A stretch of 32,740 nucleotides of DNA from Streptomyces nanshensis (lineage in GTDB: Bacteria > Actinomycetota > Actinomycetes > Streptomycetales > Streptomycetaceae): NCBI RefSeq assembly GCF_001751255.1, contig NZ_LJGW01000059.1, forward strand, positions 117 through 32,856, given 5' to 3'. Below are positions 1-10,739 of this stretch, piece after piece (position 1 is the first letter of the stretch; each line of letters begins with the position of its first letter). Both the position numbers and the translations under genes were made by a program. The notes beneath the pieces were generated by a model. That model saw only the letters and a program-made list of their open reading frames with translations. It was not told the DNA's origin and searched no databases.

Positions 1-1
1 G

Positions 2-640
2 ATGCTGCTCTTCGTCGCGTACCAGCTCTGGTGGACGAACGTCCTGGCGGGCCAGGAGGCCGGCGGCGCCGCGCAGAGCCTCCAGGACCAGTGGGGCGAC
101 GGCGGGAAGAAGGGCAAGGCCGGGCTGGACCCGGAGCGCAGGGCGGACGACTTCGCGCCCGGCGAGGGCTTCGCGATCATCTATCTGCCGAAGCTGGACG
201 TACGGGCCCCCATCGCCCAGGGCGTCTCCAAGCCCAAGGTGCTCGACAAGGGGCTCGTCGGGCACTACGACGCCCAGCCGTTCAAGACGGCGATGCCGTG
301 GGACAAGAAGGGCAACTTCGCGCTCGCGGGACACCGCAACACCCATGGCGAGCCGTTCCGTTACATCAACCGGCTGGTCGCCGGGGACGAGATCGTGGTG
401 GAGACGGCCACGAAGTTCTACACGTACAAGATGGCCAACCGGCTGCCGTCGACATCGCCCGCGAACACGAGCGTGATCGAACCCGTTCCACGAGGTTCCG
501 GTTTTGAACGCCCGGGCCGCTACATCACGTTGACTACGTGCACACCTGAATTCACCTCGAAATACCGGCTCATCGTCTGGGGCAAAATGGTCGAGGAGCG
601 TCCGCGGAGCAAGGGCAAGCCGGACGCTCTCGTCGAGTAG
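2..640 (+). CDS. srtE1: Class E sortase, 5' end cut by window edge
   Basis: This is a membrane-anchored transpeptidase that cleaves a C-terminal sorting signal (LAxTG-type for class E) and attaches the protein to peptidoglycan outside the membrane. The visible 212 residues open inside the N-terminal membrane segment (LLFVAYQLWWTNVL), which aligns with the middle of the segment in the next gene, so the true start lies upstream of the window. The catalytic set is complete: His111 in LAGHRNTHG, Cys180 in ITLTTC and Arg189 in SKYRLIVWG. The second sortase gene follows 27 nt downstream in the same direction, probably in one operon. The symbol is inferred from the S. coelicolor arrangement, where srtE1 and srtE2 sit beside pknB and anchor long chaplins. 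Family is certain; which paralogue this is remains less so. Confidence 0.9.
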   Translation: MLLFVAYQLWWTNVLAGQEAGGAAQSLQDQWGDGGKKGKAGLDPERRADDFAPGEGFAIIYLPKLDVRAPIAQGVSKPKVLDKGLVGHYDAQPFKTAMPWDKKGNFALAGHRNTHGEPFRYINRLVAGDEIVVETATKFYTYKMANRLPSTSPANTSVIEPVPRGSGFERPGRYITLTTCTPEFTSKYRLIVWGKMVEERPRSKGKPDALVE

Positions 641-667
641 GGGACTGCAGGACGGGGCGGTAAAGCG

Positions 668-1435
668 GTGTCACAGACCAAACACGACCGGAGCGGGGGA
701 TCCGGCGTCACGTCGTCGAGCCCGCCGCCGCATCCGGCGTCCGAACGCGGACGCAGGGCCACCCGACGCCGCAGGATCTCCGCGCTGATCGGATGCCTCG
801 GCGAACTCCTCATCACCGCGGGCGTCGTGCTCGCGCTGTTCGTCGCGTACTCGCTGTGGTGGACGAACGTGCTCGCCGAGCGCGACTCCAAGCAGGCGGG
901 CGACAAGGTGCGCGAGAGCTGGCTGCGCGACCGTACGCCCGGCGCCCTCGACACCAAGGACGGCATCGGCTTCCTGCATGTGCCCTCGATGTCGCGCGAG
1001 GACGTGCTCGTGATGAAGGGCACCGACGCGCAGGAGCTCAACAAGGGCGCGGCGGGCTATTACACGAAGCCCGTCAAGTCCGGGATGCCGCAGGACCAGT
1101 CGGGCAACTTCGCCCTGGCCGCGCACCGGGACGGGCACGGAGCCAAGTTCCACCGGATCGACAAGATCGAGAAGGGCGACCCGGTCGTCTTCGAGACGAA
1201 GAACACCTGGTTCGTCTACAAGGTCTTCTCGATCCTGCCGCGCACCAGCAAGTACAACGTGGACGTGCTCGACCCGGTGCCGAAGGGCTCCGGGAAGAAG
1301 CACGAGGGGCGCTACATCACGCTGACCACGTGCACGCCCGTCTTCACCTCGAAGTACCGGTACGTGGTGTGGGGCGAGCTGGAGCGCACGGTCGACGTGG
1401 ACGCGAAGCGCACTCCGCCGAAGGAACTGCGCTGA
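668..1435 (+). CDS. srtE2: Class E sortase (second of a tandem pair)
   Basis: This gene encodes a 255-residue class E sortase, a cell-surface cysteine transpeptidase. It has a basic, Pro/Ser-rich cytoplasmic N terminus (1-40), one membrane segment (about 43-66) and an extracytoplasmic sortase barrel. Catalytic residues are His153 (LAAHRDGHG), Cys222 (ITLTTC) and Arg231 (SKYRYVVWG). The GTG start at 668 gives the long N terminus shared with other class E sortases, though only a weak G-rich stretch precedes it. It follows the first sortase by 27 nt, so co-transcription is likely. It is convergent with pknB, and a hairpin at 1520-1555 separates them. The pair resembles a tandem duplication that has diverged in the region between the membrane and the barrel. 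The srtE2 symbol rests on position next to pknB. Confidence 0.92.
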   Translation: MSQTKHDRSGGSGVTSSSPPPHPASERGRRATRRRRISALIGCLGELLITAGVVLALFVAYSLWWTNVLAERDSKQAGDKVRESWLRDRTPGALDTKDGIGFLHVPSMSREDVLVMKGTDAQELNKGAAGYYTKPVKSGMPQDQSGNFALAAHRDGHGAKFHRIDKIEKGDPVVFETKNTWFVYKVFSILPRTSKYNVDVLDPVPKGSGKKHEGRYITLTTCTPVFTSKYRYVVWGELERTVDVDAKRTPPKELR

Positions 1436-1519
1436 TCCGAGGCGGAGTTCGGGTTCGGGAGGGAACCAGGGCGAACCGGCCCGGGGCCGGCCGCTGCGAA
1501 CCCCCATCGCACACGCGAA

Positions 1520-1555
1520 GCGCCCCCGGCAGCAACTCGTGCTGCGCGGGGGCGC
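1520..1555. terminator. Bidirectional hairpin between srtE2 and pknB
   Basis: The arms GCGCCCCC-G-GCAGCA (1520-1534) and TGCTGC-GC-GGGGGCGC (1540-1555) pair over 14 bp with one small internal loop and a 5-nt loop (1535-1539). The hairpin lies between the stop codons of two convergent genes, 85 nt after srtE2 and 31 nt before the end of pknB. There is no T-run, which is common for streptomycete terminators. Confidence 0.75.
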
Positions 1556-1585
1556 GTTCGTCTGCGACCGGGTCGGCTCCCGGGC

Positions 1586-3580
<1,995 letters not shown>

Positions 3581-3803
3581 AGTCTCCAGCCCTCTCCGTT
3601 CGTCCGGGCCCGTATCTGACGTAGGGCACGGCGGTGTGCTGCTCGGGATACGGTACCCGCCCACTCGTGCGAGTCGGTCGTGACTGAGGTGACGGACGTC
3701 ACCACCTGCGGTGCCGCCGTGGTGGTTTCGGCCACGGCGCCGAACGCCCCCGGGACGACTGCCGTTGCCCCGTGGACCGTCGTGACGCCGCGCGCCGTCC
3801 GCG
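3581..3803. other. 223-bp gap between pbpA and pknB, no gene seen
   Basis: This spacer is unusually long for the otherwise compact cluster. In mycobacteria pknA occupies this position between pbpA and pknB. Here I see no kinase remnant, only GC-rich non-coding sequence. A TACCGT -10-like element on the minus strand near 3650 could serve a separate pknB promoter, but no convincing -35 partner is visible. Confidence 0.4.
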
Positions 3804-5270
3804 TCACCGCTTGCCCTCGAGCACCGCGTTCATGACGTCCTTGGCGACGGGGGCGGCGAGCTTGCCGCCCGCGATGTCGCTGCGGAGCGTGTCCGAACCC
3901 TCGATGACGACGGCGACGGCGACGGGGATGTCTCCGTTGCTGTCCTTCGCGTATGAGATGAACCACGCGTAGGGGTTCTCGCTGTTGTTCTCGCCACGCT
4001 GGGCCGTGCCCGTCTTGCCGCCGACGGTGACGCCGGGGATCTGCGCGCTGGTTCCGGTGCCCTTCTGGACCACGGTCTCCATCGCCTGCTGGAGCTTCTG
4101 CGCGTTCTCGGAGGAGACCGGCCGGTCCAGTTCCGTCGGCTTGTGCTGCTCGACGACGTTGAGGTTCGGCGCCACGAGCTGGTCCACCATGTACGGCTTC
4201 ATCAGGGCGCCGTTGTTGGCCACGGACGAGGCGACCATCGCCATCTGCAGCGGCGTCGCGCGGTTGCTGGCCTGGCCGATGCCGGCCATCGCGTTCTGCG
4301 GCCGGTTGTCCTTGGGGTAGACGCTCTCGGCGGCGCGGACCGGAGTGTCCAGCTCCTTGTTGTTGAAGCCGAACTTGTCCGCCGTCTCGATCATCTTCTT
4401 GTTGCCGATCTTGTTGCTCATCTGCGCGAAGACCGTGTTGCAGGAGTAGCGCAGGGCGTCGCGGACCGTGGCGTTCTTGCAGGGGATGTTGCCCTCGTTG
4501 CCGAGCTTGGTCTGCGAGTCCGGGAGCTTGTACGGATCGGGGCTGTCGGTCTGCTTGTCCAGGTCGTACTCGCCGCTCTCCAGACCCGCCGCCGCCGTGA
4601 CGACCTTGAAGGTCGAGCCGGGCGGATAGGTCTGCCGCAGCGCCCTGTTGAGCATCGGCTCGTCCTCGTTCTTCTCCTTCTGCAGCTTCGACCACTCGTC
4701 GGTGTCGCCCTTGCCGTTGCCGGCGAAGCTGGACGGGTCGTACGAGGGGGTGCTCGCGAGGGCGAGGATGGCGCCGGTCTTGGGGTTTATCGCCGCGACC
4801 GCGCCCTTCTTGTCGCCGAGGCCCTGGTAAGCGGCCTTCTGCGCCTTGGCGTTGAGCGTCGTGACGACGTTGCCGCCCTTCTGCGGCTTGCCGGTGAGCA
4901 TGTCGATGGTGCGGTTGAAGAAGAGGCGGTCGTCGTCACCGGTGAGGATGCCGTCGTTGAGGGCCTCCAACTGGTTCGCGCCGAAGGCCTGCGAGGCGTA
5001 GCCGGTCACCGGCGACCACATCGGGCCGTTCTTGTAGGTGCGCTTGTAGCGGAAGTCGCCGCTCTTGGTGTCGGCGGAGCCGGTGATCGCCTTGCCGTCG
5101 ACGATGATGTTGCCGCGCGGCTGCGAGTACCGCGCGATGGCCACACGCCTGTTCTTCGGATCGGTCTTCAGCTCGTCGGCCTGTACGAGCTGGATCCAGT
5201 TGTCGCGTGCCAGCAGGGCCAGTACGAGCAGGCCGCAGAAGATCGCGATCCGGCGCAGTGGCTTGTTCAC
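3804..5270 (-). CDS. pbpA: Class B penicillin-binding protein (transpeptidase) PbpA
   Basis: This 488-residue monofunctional DD-transpeptidase cross-links peptidoglycan outside the membrane, working with the neighbouring SEDS glycosyltransferase. It has one N-terminal membrane anchor (about 8-21), a dimerisation or pedestal region, and a C-terminal transpeptidase domain. All three active-site motifs are intact: Ser219-Thr-Phe-Lys222 (SxxK), Ser276-Cys-Asn278 (SxN) and Lys419-Thr-Gly421 (KTG, in GGKTGTAQ). The start is GTG at 5270 with GAGGTGATGCACA directly upstream, matching the MNKPLRRIAIF-type N terminus of the family. It lies 148 nt after the rodA-like gene, a larger gap than between the other upstream genes, so an extra promoter is possible. 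Confidence 0.95.
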   Translation of the reverse strand: MNKPLRRIAIFCGLLVLALLARDNWIQLVQADELKTDPKNRRVAIARYSQPRGNIIVDGKAITGSADTKSGDFRYKRTYKNGPMWSPVTGYASQAFGANQLEALNDGILTGDDDRLFFNRTIDMLTGKPQKGGNVVTTLNAKAQKAAYQGLGDKKGAVAAINPKTGAILALASTPSYDPSSFAGNGKGDTDEWSKLQKEKNEDEPMLNRALRQTYPPGSTFKVVTAAAGLESGEYDLDKQTDSPDPYKLPDSQTKLGNEGNIPCKNATVRDALRYSCNTVFAQMSNKIGNKKMIETADKFGFNNKELDTPVRAAESVYPKDNRPQNAMAGIGQASNRATPLQMAMVASSVANNGALMKPYMVDQLVAPNLNVVEQHKPTELDRPVSSENAQKLQQAMETVVQKGTGTSAQIPGVTVGGKTGTAQRGENNSENPYAWFISYAKDSNGDIPVAVAVVIEGSDTLRSDIAGGKLAAPVAKDVMNAVLEGKR

Positions 5271-5418
5271 TGTGCATCACCTCGTACGGGGAGCCGGGTC
5301 ACGTGCCTTGTCGGGTGCACGGACGGGGAGTTCGGGAACGTCACGGGCGGCACGGACTGCGCGGCCGTGCCGGTCCCCAGGGTCGCGACGGCCCTCGGGG
5401 CCGCGCCGGGCAGGGTCC

Positions 5419-6813
5419 TCATGGCCGGACCACCTGCGTCATCTCCGCGTCCGGTGAGGGCGCGGGAGCGGGCGCCGGACGTCGCGCCGTATCGCTGATC
5501 TTGAGCAGGATGGCCACGAGCGCCCAGTTGGCGATGACGGACGAACCGCCTTGTGCGAGGAAGGGCATCGTCATACCGGTGAGCGGGATGAGGCCCATCA
5601 CACCGCCGGCGACGACGAAGACCTGGATGCCGAAGGCCGCGGAGAGGCCGACCGCGAGGAGCTTGCCGAACGGGTCGCGCGCCGCGAGCGAGGTGCGGAT
5701 GCCGCGCTCCACGAGGAGCCCGTACAGCAGCAGCAGCGCCATCACACCGGTCAGGCCCAGCTCTTCGCCGACGGTGGCGAAGATGTAGTCGCTCTTGGCG
5801 GCGAAGCCGATGAGCCGGGAGAAGCCCTGTCCGAGCCCCGAGCCGAGCACGCCGCCCGAGCCGAAGGCCCACAGCGCCTGCGCCGGCTGCTCGGAACCGT
5901 TCTGGAACGCCTGCATCGGGTCGAGCCAGTCGTCGACGCGGCTCTGCACGTGCGGCTCGAAGCTCGCCACGGCCACGGCGCCCACGACGGTCAGTCCGAG
6001 CCCGAAGACGATCCAACTGGTGCGCTCCGTCGCGACGTAGAGCATCACGACGAACAGACCGAAGAAGAGCATCGAGGTGCCCAGGTCCGTCTCGAAGACG
6101 AGGATGAGGACCGACAGCGCCCAGATGACGAGGATGGGGCCCAGGTCGCGGCCGCGCGGCAGATACAGGCCCATGAAGCGGCGGCTGGCGAGCGCCAGGG
6201 CGTCCCGCTTGACCATCAGGTAGCCCGCGAAGAAGACCGCGATGATGATCTTCGCGAACTCCCCCGGCTGGAGCGAGCCGACGCCCGGGATCGTGATCCA
6301 GATCCGGGCGCCGAAGCGGGCCGGGAAGAAGACCGGGAGGATCAGCAGGATCAGCGCCGCCACCATCGAGATGTAGGTGTAGCGCTGCAGGACGCGGTGG
6401 TCCTTGAGGAAGACCAGGACGCCGACGAACAGGCCCACGCCGAGCGTCGACCACATGAGCTGCGTCGGTGCGGCGGCGCCGCCGGGCAGCGGTTCCAGGT
6501 CGAGCCGGTAGATCAGCACCAGGCCCATGCCGTTGAGCAGTGTGGCGATGGGCAGCATCAGCGGGTCCGCGTACGGCGCCCAGCGGCGTACGACGAGGTG
6601 CGCGACGCCCGCCAGCAGACACAGGCCCGCGCCGTAGCCGAGCATGCCCGCGGGCAGCGCGCCGTCCTTGGCGAGGCCGACGTTGGCGTACGCGAAGACC
6701 GGGATGAGCACGGCGAAGATCAGCATCGCCAGCTCGGTGTTCCGGCGGCTGGGGAGGCCCCCGGGGGAGACCGTCGTATTGCTGCCGGTGTTCGTCATGA
6801 TGTTGCTGCTCAT
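5419..6813 (-). CDS. rodA: SEDS-family peptidoglycan glycosyltransferase (FtsW/RodA/SpoVE)
   Basis: This polytopic membrane protein of 464 residues belongs to the SEDS glycan-strand polymerases that use lipid II and partner with class B PBPs. At least ten hydrophobic segments are readable, from NTELAMLIFAVLIPVFAY to SVIANWALVAILLKI. The SEDS signature is present in GVLGSGLGQGFSRL, followed by AKSDYIFATVGEELGLTG, which holds the conserved Asp and the EELG block. The start ATG at 6813 lies 16 nt after pstP with a G-rich tract about 13 nt upstream; a second in-frame ATG at 6798 is possible. The Pro/Ala-rich C-terminal tail (PAPAPAPSP) is cytoplasmic. Position before pbpA matches rodA of the mycobacterial cluster; naming it FtsW or SpoVE would be equally compatible with sequence alone. 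Confidence 0.93.
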   Translation of the reverse strand: MSSNIMTNTGSNTTVSPGGLPSRRNTELAMLIFAVLIPVFAYANVGLAKDGALPAGMLGYGAGLCLLAGVAHLVVRRWAPYADPLMLPIATLLNGMGLVLIYRLDLEPLPGGAAAPTQLMWSTLGVGLFVGVLVFLKDHRVLQRYTYISMVAALILLILPVFFPARFGARIWITIPGVGSLQPGEFAKIIIAVFFAGYLMVKRDALALASRRFMGLYLPRGRDLGPILVIWALSVLILVFETDLGTSMLFFGLFVVMLYVATERTSWIVFGLGLTVVGAVAVASFEPHVQSRVDDWLDPMQAFQNGSEQPAQALWAFGSGGVLGSGLGQGFSRLIGFAAKSDYIFATVGEELGLTGVMALLLLYGLLVERGIRTSLAARDPFGKLLAVGLSAAFGIQVFVVAGGVMGLIPLTGMTMPFLAQGGSSVIANWALVAILLKISDTARRPAPAPAPSPDAEMTQVVRP

Positions 6814-6829
6814 AGCTGCCGGAGCCCCC

Positions 6830-8362
6830 CTACGGCGCGGTGCACTGCTTGGCGAGCTGCTGCTGCTTCTCCGACAGCTTCGGGGTGGGCGACGGCGAAG
6901 GGGATCCGCTGCCCGGGTCCTTGCTGCCGGAGGCGCGGTCGGCAGTGCCGCCCGGCTTCTTGCCGTCGGCTTCGCCCTGCTTGTCCTGCTTGCTCTGCTC
7001 GTCCTTCTTCTTGCCCTCGTCGGCGGGGGGCTGGACGCGCTGCTCCGCGACGATCTGGCAGACCTTCGCCTGCTCCTCCAACTCGTCGGCCTTGTCCCGG
7101 GCTTCGCCCGAGCTGCTGGCGGCGATGGTGTCGCGGACCTGGTTGCGCTGGTAGCCGGGCAGGTACTTGAGTTCGACCCGGGGACGGTCCTGGTAGACCT
7201 CGTGCAGGCTGATGCCGGCCAGCTCCTGGCTGATGCCGCGGTAGAGCGCGATGTGGTCGTCGTTGGCGCCGACGTAGTACTGGGTCTGGGTCCAGCGGTA
7301 GCCGCCGTAGAGCCCGCCGCCGACGATGATCAGGATCATCGCGATCCACATCGAGCGCCGCAGCCACCTTCTGCCGCTGCGCGGTTTGACGAAGTCTTCC
7401 TCGGTGTACGCGCCGAAACTGCCCGCAGGCGCCGCCATGTTGCCGCTGCCCGGCGGGCCGAAGCCCTCGCTCCCCGCGCCCTGCGGGGGCACCGACTGGC
7501 CCGCGCTGCGCCCGAGTTCGGCGGCGCGCGCCGCGGGCGTGCCCATGGCGCCGACCCCGCCCAGCGGTGTCTGGGACTCGGCGACGGCGCCGACGACGAC
7601 CGGGGTGTCGTTCAACTGCCCGCCCAGGGCGTCGTCTTCGTCTACGTCGACGACGTCCGCCACGATGCACGTGATGTTGTCGGGACCGCCGCCGCGCAGC
7701 GCGAGCTGGATCAGCTCCTGCACCGTCTCGTGCGGGCCCTGGTAGCTGGCGAGCGCTTCCTCGATGGTCTGCGGGCTGACGACGGTCGGCAGACCGTCGG
7801 AGCAGATGAGATAGCGGTCGCCCGCCCGGACTTCCCTGATGGACAGGTCCGGTTCGACGTGGTCGCCGCTGCCCAGCGCGCGCATCAGCAGCGAGCGCTG
7901 CGGGTGGGTGGTGGCCTCTTCCTCGGTGATGCGTCCCTCGTCGACGAGCTTCTGCACCCAGGTGTGGTCCTGGGTGATCTGCGTGAGCTGTCCGTCGCGG
8001 AGCAGATACGCACGCGAGTCGCCGACGTGGACGAGGCCGAGCCGGCGGCCCGTCCACAGCAGGGCGGTGAGCGTGGTGCCCATGCCCTCGAGTTGGGGGT
8101 CCTCCTCGACCATGACGCGGAGTTGGTCGTTGGCGCGCTGCACGGCGACGCCGAGGGAGGTGAGGATGTCGGAGCCGGGGATGTCCTCGTCGAGCTGGAC
8201 GATGGTGGAGATCACCTCGGAGCTGGCGACCTCGCCGGCCGCCTGCCCGCCCATGCCGTCGGCGACCGCCAGCAGGCGCGGTCCCGCGTACCCGGAGTCC
8301 TCGTTGTGGTCCCGGATCATGCCGTCGTGAGACCCGGCGGCGAAACGCAGTGACAGACTCAT
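6830..8362 (-). CDS. pstP: Membrane PP2C-type Ser/Thr phosphatase
   Basis: This 510-residue protein reverses PknB-type phosphorylation. The N-terminal PP2C domain (about 5-240) carries metal-binding motifs DHNEDSGY, ADGMGG (Asp35), VGDSRAYL (Asp115), CSDGL (Asp189) and GPDNIT (Asp228). A linker rich in Gly, Pro and Ala leads to one membrane helix (about 338-355) and an extracytoplasmic C-terminal domain ending in a Lys/Asp/Ser-rich tail. I chose ATG 8362 because GAGGTG sits 3 nt upstream and the protein then starts with MSLSLRFAAGSH; ATG 8392 with a more distant GGAGGG is an alternative. The loop after CSDGL reads PTVVS where SGVVS-like text is more usual. It is co-directional with fhaB upstream (68 nt) and rodA downstream (16 nt). 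Confidence 0.94.
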   Translation of the reverse strand: MSLSLRFAAGSHDGMIRDHNEDSGYAGPRLLAVADGMGGQAAGEVASSEVISTIVQLDEDIPGSDILTSLGVAVQRANDQLRVMVEEDPQLEGMGTTLTALLWTGRRLGLVHVGDSRAYLLRDGQLTQITQDHTWVQKLVDEGRITEEEATTHPQRSLLMRALGSGDHVEPDLSIREVRAGDRYLICSDGLPTVVSPQTIEEALASYQGPHETVQELIQLALRGGGPDNITCIVADVVDVDEDDALGGQLNDTPVVVGAVAESQTPLGGVGAMGTPAARAAELGRSAGQSVPPQGAGSEGFGPPGSGNMAAPAGSFGAYTEEDFVKPRSGRRWLRRSMWIAMILIIVGGGLYGGYRWTQTQYYVGANDDHIALYRGISQELAGISLHEVYQDRPRVELKYLPGYQRNQVRDTIAASSSGEARDKADELEEQAKVCQIVAEQRVQPPADEGKKKDEQSKQDKQGEADGKKPGGTADRASGSKDPGSGSPSPSPTPKLSEKQQQLAKQCTAP

Positions 8363-8430
8363 GCGCACCTCGCCCGTCGGCTCCGGATACATCCGCACGG
8401 TGCCCACCCTCCGGTCGTCATGATCTGTAA

Positions 8431-8931
8431 CTACTTCCGCAGCTCGATGACCGTCTTGCCGATACGGATCGGCGCTCCGGGCTGGATCGGCGTCGGAGTG
8501 GTGAGTCGGGTCCGGTCGAGATAGGTGCCGTTGGTGGACCCGAGATCCTCGACGATCCACTGGCCGTCACGGTCCGGGTAGATCCTGGCATGCCTGCTGG
8601 AGGCGTAGTCGTCATCCAGCACGATTGTGGAGTCGTGAGCACGGCCCAGCGTGATGGTCTGCCCCTGGAGCGCGACGGTCGTCCCGGTCAACGACCCTTC
8701 TGTGACGACGAGTTTGCTCGGTGCGTTCCGTCCGCCGCCGCGCCGGCCCCCCTGCTGACGCGGAGGCGACTGACGCTGCTGCGGCCGCTGGCCTTCGGCC
8801 CTGCGGGCGGCGCGCTGCGTCACGCGCGTACCGAACAGATCGCTGCGGATGACCTGCACGGCCACGATGACGAACAGCCACAGTACGGCGAGAAAACCCA
8901 GCCGCATGACCGTGAGGGTCAGCTCTGACAT
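8431..8931 (-). CDS. fhaB: Membrane-anchored FHA-domain protein FhaB
   Basis: This small protein (166 residues) has one N-terminal membrane segment (about 9-27), a basic Gln/Gly/Arg-rich linker (38-70) and a C-terminal FHA domain that binds phosphothreonine. FHA landmarks are Gly96-Arg97, SSRHARI (111-117) and STNGTYL (Asn134-Gly135). In mycobacteria FhaB (FipA) links PknA/B signalling to the divisome, and the same role is inferred here. The ATG at 8931 lies 9 nt after the fhaA stop with AGCGGGGG upstream, so the two genes are almost certainly co-translated. Family assignment is firm; the exact partners in this organism are inferred. Confidence 0.94.
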   Translation of the reverse strand: MSELTLTVMRLGFLAVLWLFVIVAVQVIRSDLFGTRVTQRAARRAEGQRPQQRQSPPRQQGGRRGGGRNAPSKLVVTEGSLTGTTVALQGQTITLGRAHDSTIVLDDDYASSRHARIYPDRDGQWIVEDLGSTNGTYLDRTRLTTPTPIQPGAPIRIGKTVIELRK

Positions 8932-8940
8932 GCCCCCGCT

Positions 8941-9762
8941 TCACCCTTCGGCTTGCCGGTAAATGATCGTGGTGCTGCCCACGACGATGCGTGAGCCGTC
9001 GCGGAGCGTAGCGCGAGTGGTGTGCTGCCCGTCCACCACGATGCCGTTCGTCGATCCGAGATCCTGGATCGACGAGGGGTCCCCGGCGCGGATCTCGCAG
9101 TGGCGGCGCGAGACTCCGGGGTCGTCGACGCGCACGTCGGCCTCGGTGCTGCGGCCGAGGACGAGCGTGGGGCGGGAGATCTGATGGCGGTTGCCGTTGA
9201 TCTCGATCCAGCGCCGCGTCTCGGCGCGGGGCATCGCACCGCCGCCGGCGCCGGGAGCGTATCCGGGCGGCGGTCCTGCCGGCATCGGCGGTGCGCCCGC
9301 CGGGCCGGGGCCGGGCGGGTAACCGCCTTGGCCGCCGTAGGCGTTGCCGGGTGCGGAGGAGGCGCGGTGGGGCTGCTGCTGCGAGGCGCTGGAGGCGAGG
9401 GTGCGGCTGCGTACGCGGTAGAGCCCGGTGTCGAGTTCGTCCGCCTTCTCCAGGTGCACCTTGACGGAGCCCATGAAGGTGTAGCGCTGCTGCTTCGCGT
9501 ACTCGCGTACCATTCCGGCCAGTTCGTCGCCGAGCTGGCCGGAGTAGGGGCTGAGGCGCTCGTAGTCGGGGGCGCTCAGTTCGACGATGAAGTCGTTGGG
9601 GACCACGGTCCGCTCGCGGTTCCAGATCGTCGCGTTGTTGTCGCACTCGCGCTGGAGCGCGCCCGCGATCTCCACGGGCTGGACCTCGGACTTGAACACC
9701 TTCGCGAAGGTGCCGTTGACCAGACCCTCAAGCCGCTGCTCGAAGCGCTTCAGAACTCCCAC
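8941..9762 (-). CDS. fhaA: FHA-domain protein with N-terminal DUF3662 (FhaA)
   Basis: This cytoplasmic phosphothreonine reader has 273 residues. Residues 1-120 form the DUF3662 domain (opening GVLKRFEQRLEGLVNGTFAK and containing VQPVEIAGALQRECD). A Gly/Pro/Ala-rich spacer follows, and an FHA domain occupies about 185-270 with LVLGRSTEADV, VSRRHCEIR and DLGSTNGIVVDG. In mycobacteria FhaA binds phosphorylated MviN/MurJ and restrains peptidoglycan synthesis. The start is GTG at 9762 with an excellent AAGGAGGTGCAAC ribosome-binding site. It is the first gene of the minus-strand cluster, so its promoter should lie in 9763-10138. Confidence 0.95.
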   Translation of the reverse strand: MGVLKRFEQRLEGLVNGTFAKVFKSEVQPVEIAGALQRECDNNATIWNRERTVVPNDFIVELSAPDYERLSPYSGQLGDELAGMVREYAKQQRYTFMGSVKVHLEKADELDTGLYRVRSRTLASSASQQQPHRASSAPGNAYGGQGGYPPGPGPAGAPPMPAGPPPGYAPGAGGGAMPRAETRRWIEINGNRHQISRPTLVLGRSTEADVRVDDPGVSRRHCEIRAGDPSSIQDLGSTNGIVVDGQHTTRATLRDGSRIVVGSTTIIYRQAEG

Positions 9763-10138
9763 GTTGCACCTCCTTCCCAGATGCCCTCGGCTCTAGTGCG
9801 CCGCCCGGTGTGCCCGTGGGGCGCGCGAGCTGTGTTGGTACGTCGGTCCGGTACTGCTTACTGATCGTATCCACGCGCGAGGAAATCGGGTGGTTCCCCT
9901 CTGGGCCCCGCGGGAGGAGTGTCACCTCTCACACCCTCCCGATCCCTCGCCTTCGCCGTCACACCCTCGCATGGATCGCGGCGTCCCCGAAGCCAGTGTC
10001 CCGTAGTTGCGCGTGCGCCTGCGGGCGGCGCTACGGATGTGAAGCCACCGCGGCCAGCGTGCTAATCTTTCCGACGTCGGCAGGCGCCTGCGAAGGAGCC
10101 CGCCGAACGCCTCTCCGCTCAGGCGGGGAGCACCCGAT
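9763..10138. other. 376-bp divergent intergenic region between fhaA and tRNA-Leu
   Basis: No gene is visible. The fhaA side contains a minus-strand TACGAT -10-like hexamer (complement of 9864-9869), about 100 nt before the start codon, without a good -35. The tRNA side contains the promoter-like pair listed separately. The remainder is GC-rich and featureless to my reading. Confidence 0.5.
10039..10068 (+). promoter_or_regulatory. Candidate tRNA-Leu promoter
   Basis: GTGAAG (10039-10044) and TAATCT (10063-10068) are separated by 18 nt, a plausible -35/-10 pair for the vegetative sigma factor. They lie about 70 nt before the mature tRNA 5' end, which leaves room for a 5' leader removed by RNase P. 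Confidence 0.45.
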
Positions 10139-10222
10139 GCGCGGGTGGCGGAATAGGCAGACGCGCTGGATTCAGGTTCCAGTGTCCGAAAGGACGTGGG
10201 GGTTCAACTCCCCCCTCGCGCA
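10139..10222 (+). tRNA. tRNA-Leu, anticodon CAG
   Basis: The 84-nt gene folds into a class II tRNA. The acceptor arms GCGCGGG (10139-10145) and CTCGCGC (10215-10221) pair with one G-U, followed by discriminator A. The anticodon arm is CTGGA-TTCAGGT-TCCAG, giving anticodon CAG for the abundant CUG codon. A long variable arm TGTCC-GAAA-GGACG marks Leu, and the T arm is GGGGG-TTCAACT-CCCCC. CCA is not encoded (the next bases are CAG). It is therefore not bldA, which has a UAA anticodon. Confidence 0.97.
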
Positions 10223-10240
10223 CAGAGAGACACCGATGAG

Positions 10241-10287
10241 ACGGGTCTCCGCCGGTGACGGAAGTCGCGGCGGGGGCCCGTTTCTCG
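10241..10287 (+). terminator. Strong terminator after tRNA-Leu
   Basis: ACGGGTCTCCGCCG (10241-10254) pairs along all 14 positions with CGGCGGGGGCCCGT (10268-10281), including two G-U pairs, over a 13-nt loop. The following TTCTCGT is a short T-rich tail. It begins 18 nt after the tRNA 3' end, so it should end the tRNA transcript. Confidence 0.8.
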
Positions 10288-10739
10288 TGGGCGGACACCG
10301 CGGCGGTCCCGGCAGGACGCCCGTCCGTGCCGCCGGTGAAGTCCCCGGCGGCGGGCCCTGTTTGATGATCTTCGGCTGTGGCGCGTGGAGTTGATCACGT
10401 TCGGGGCGGGACGCCGGTCGCCGAGCGGTCCGGGGGTGCGGCGGCCGGCGGGGGTGCGCCGGCGTGGGAGCCGTGTGTGACGGCGGGCGTACGCAGCGCA
10501 TCCGCGTCCCGGTCTTCCGGCTGCCTGCCGGGACAAGTCGGCGGATCCGCCGGGGAGTTGGGCGGGCGGCATCCCAACGGCCCTGCGGAGGCGCCGCGTA
10601 CGGGTCGCTGCCGTACCGGTCGCGGGACCGGTCGACGCCCTGAGCCCGGCGAGACCAGGGATGCCGGTGAGGCCGGGGGCCGACCGGCGGGACCGTCTCC
10701 GGTCCGGCCGCTCTCGCATGGCGAAGGACCCGCTGCAGT

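Noticed and set aside
5551..7170. Plus-strand open frame of 539 codons opposite rodA and pstP
   Set aside because: Composition is Asp/Glu/Arg/His-rich and repetitive, as expected from the complement of a membrane-protein gene.
10139..10222. tRNA-Leu as an integration site for a mobile element
   Set aside because: No integrase or direct repeat of the tRNA 3' end is visible downstream; the terminator and ordinary chromosomal genes follow.
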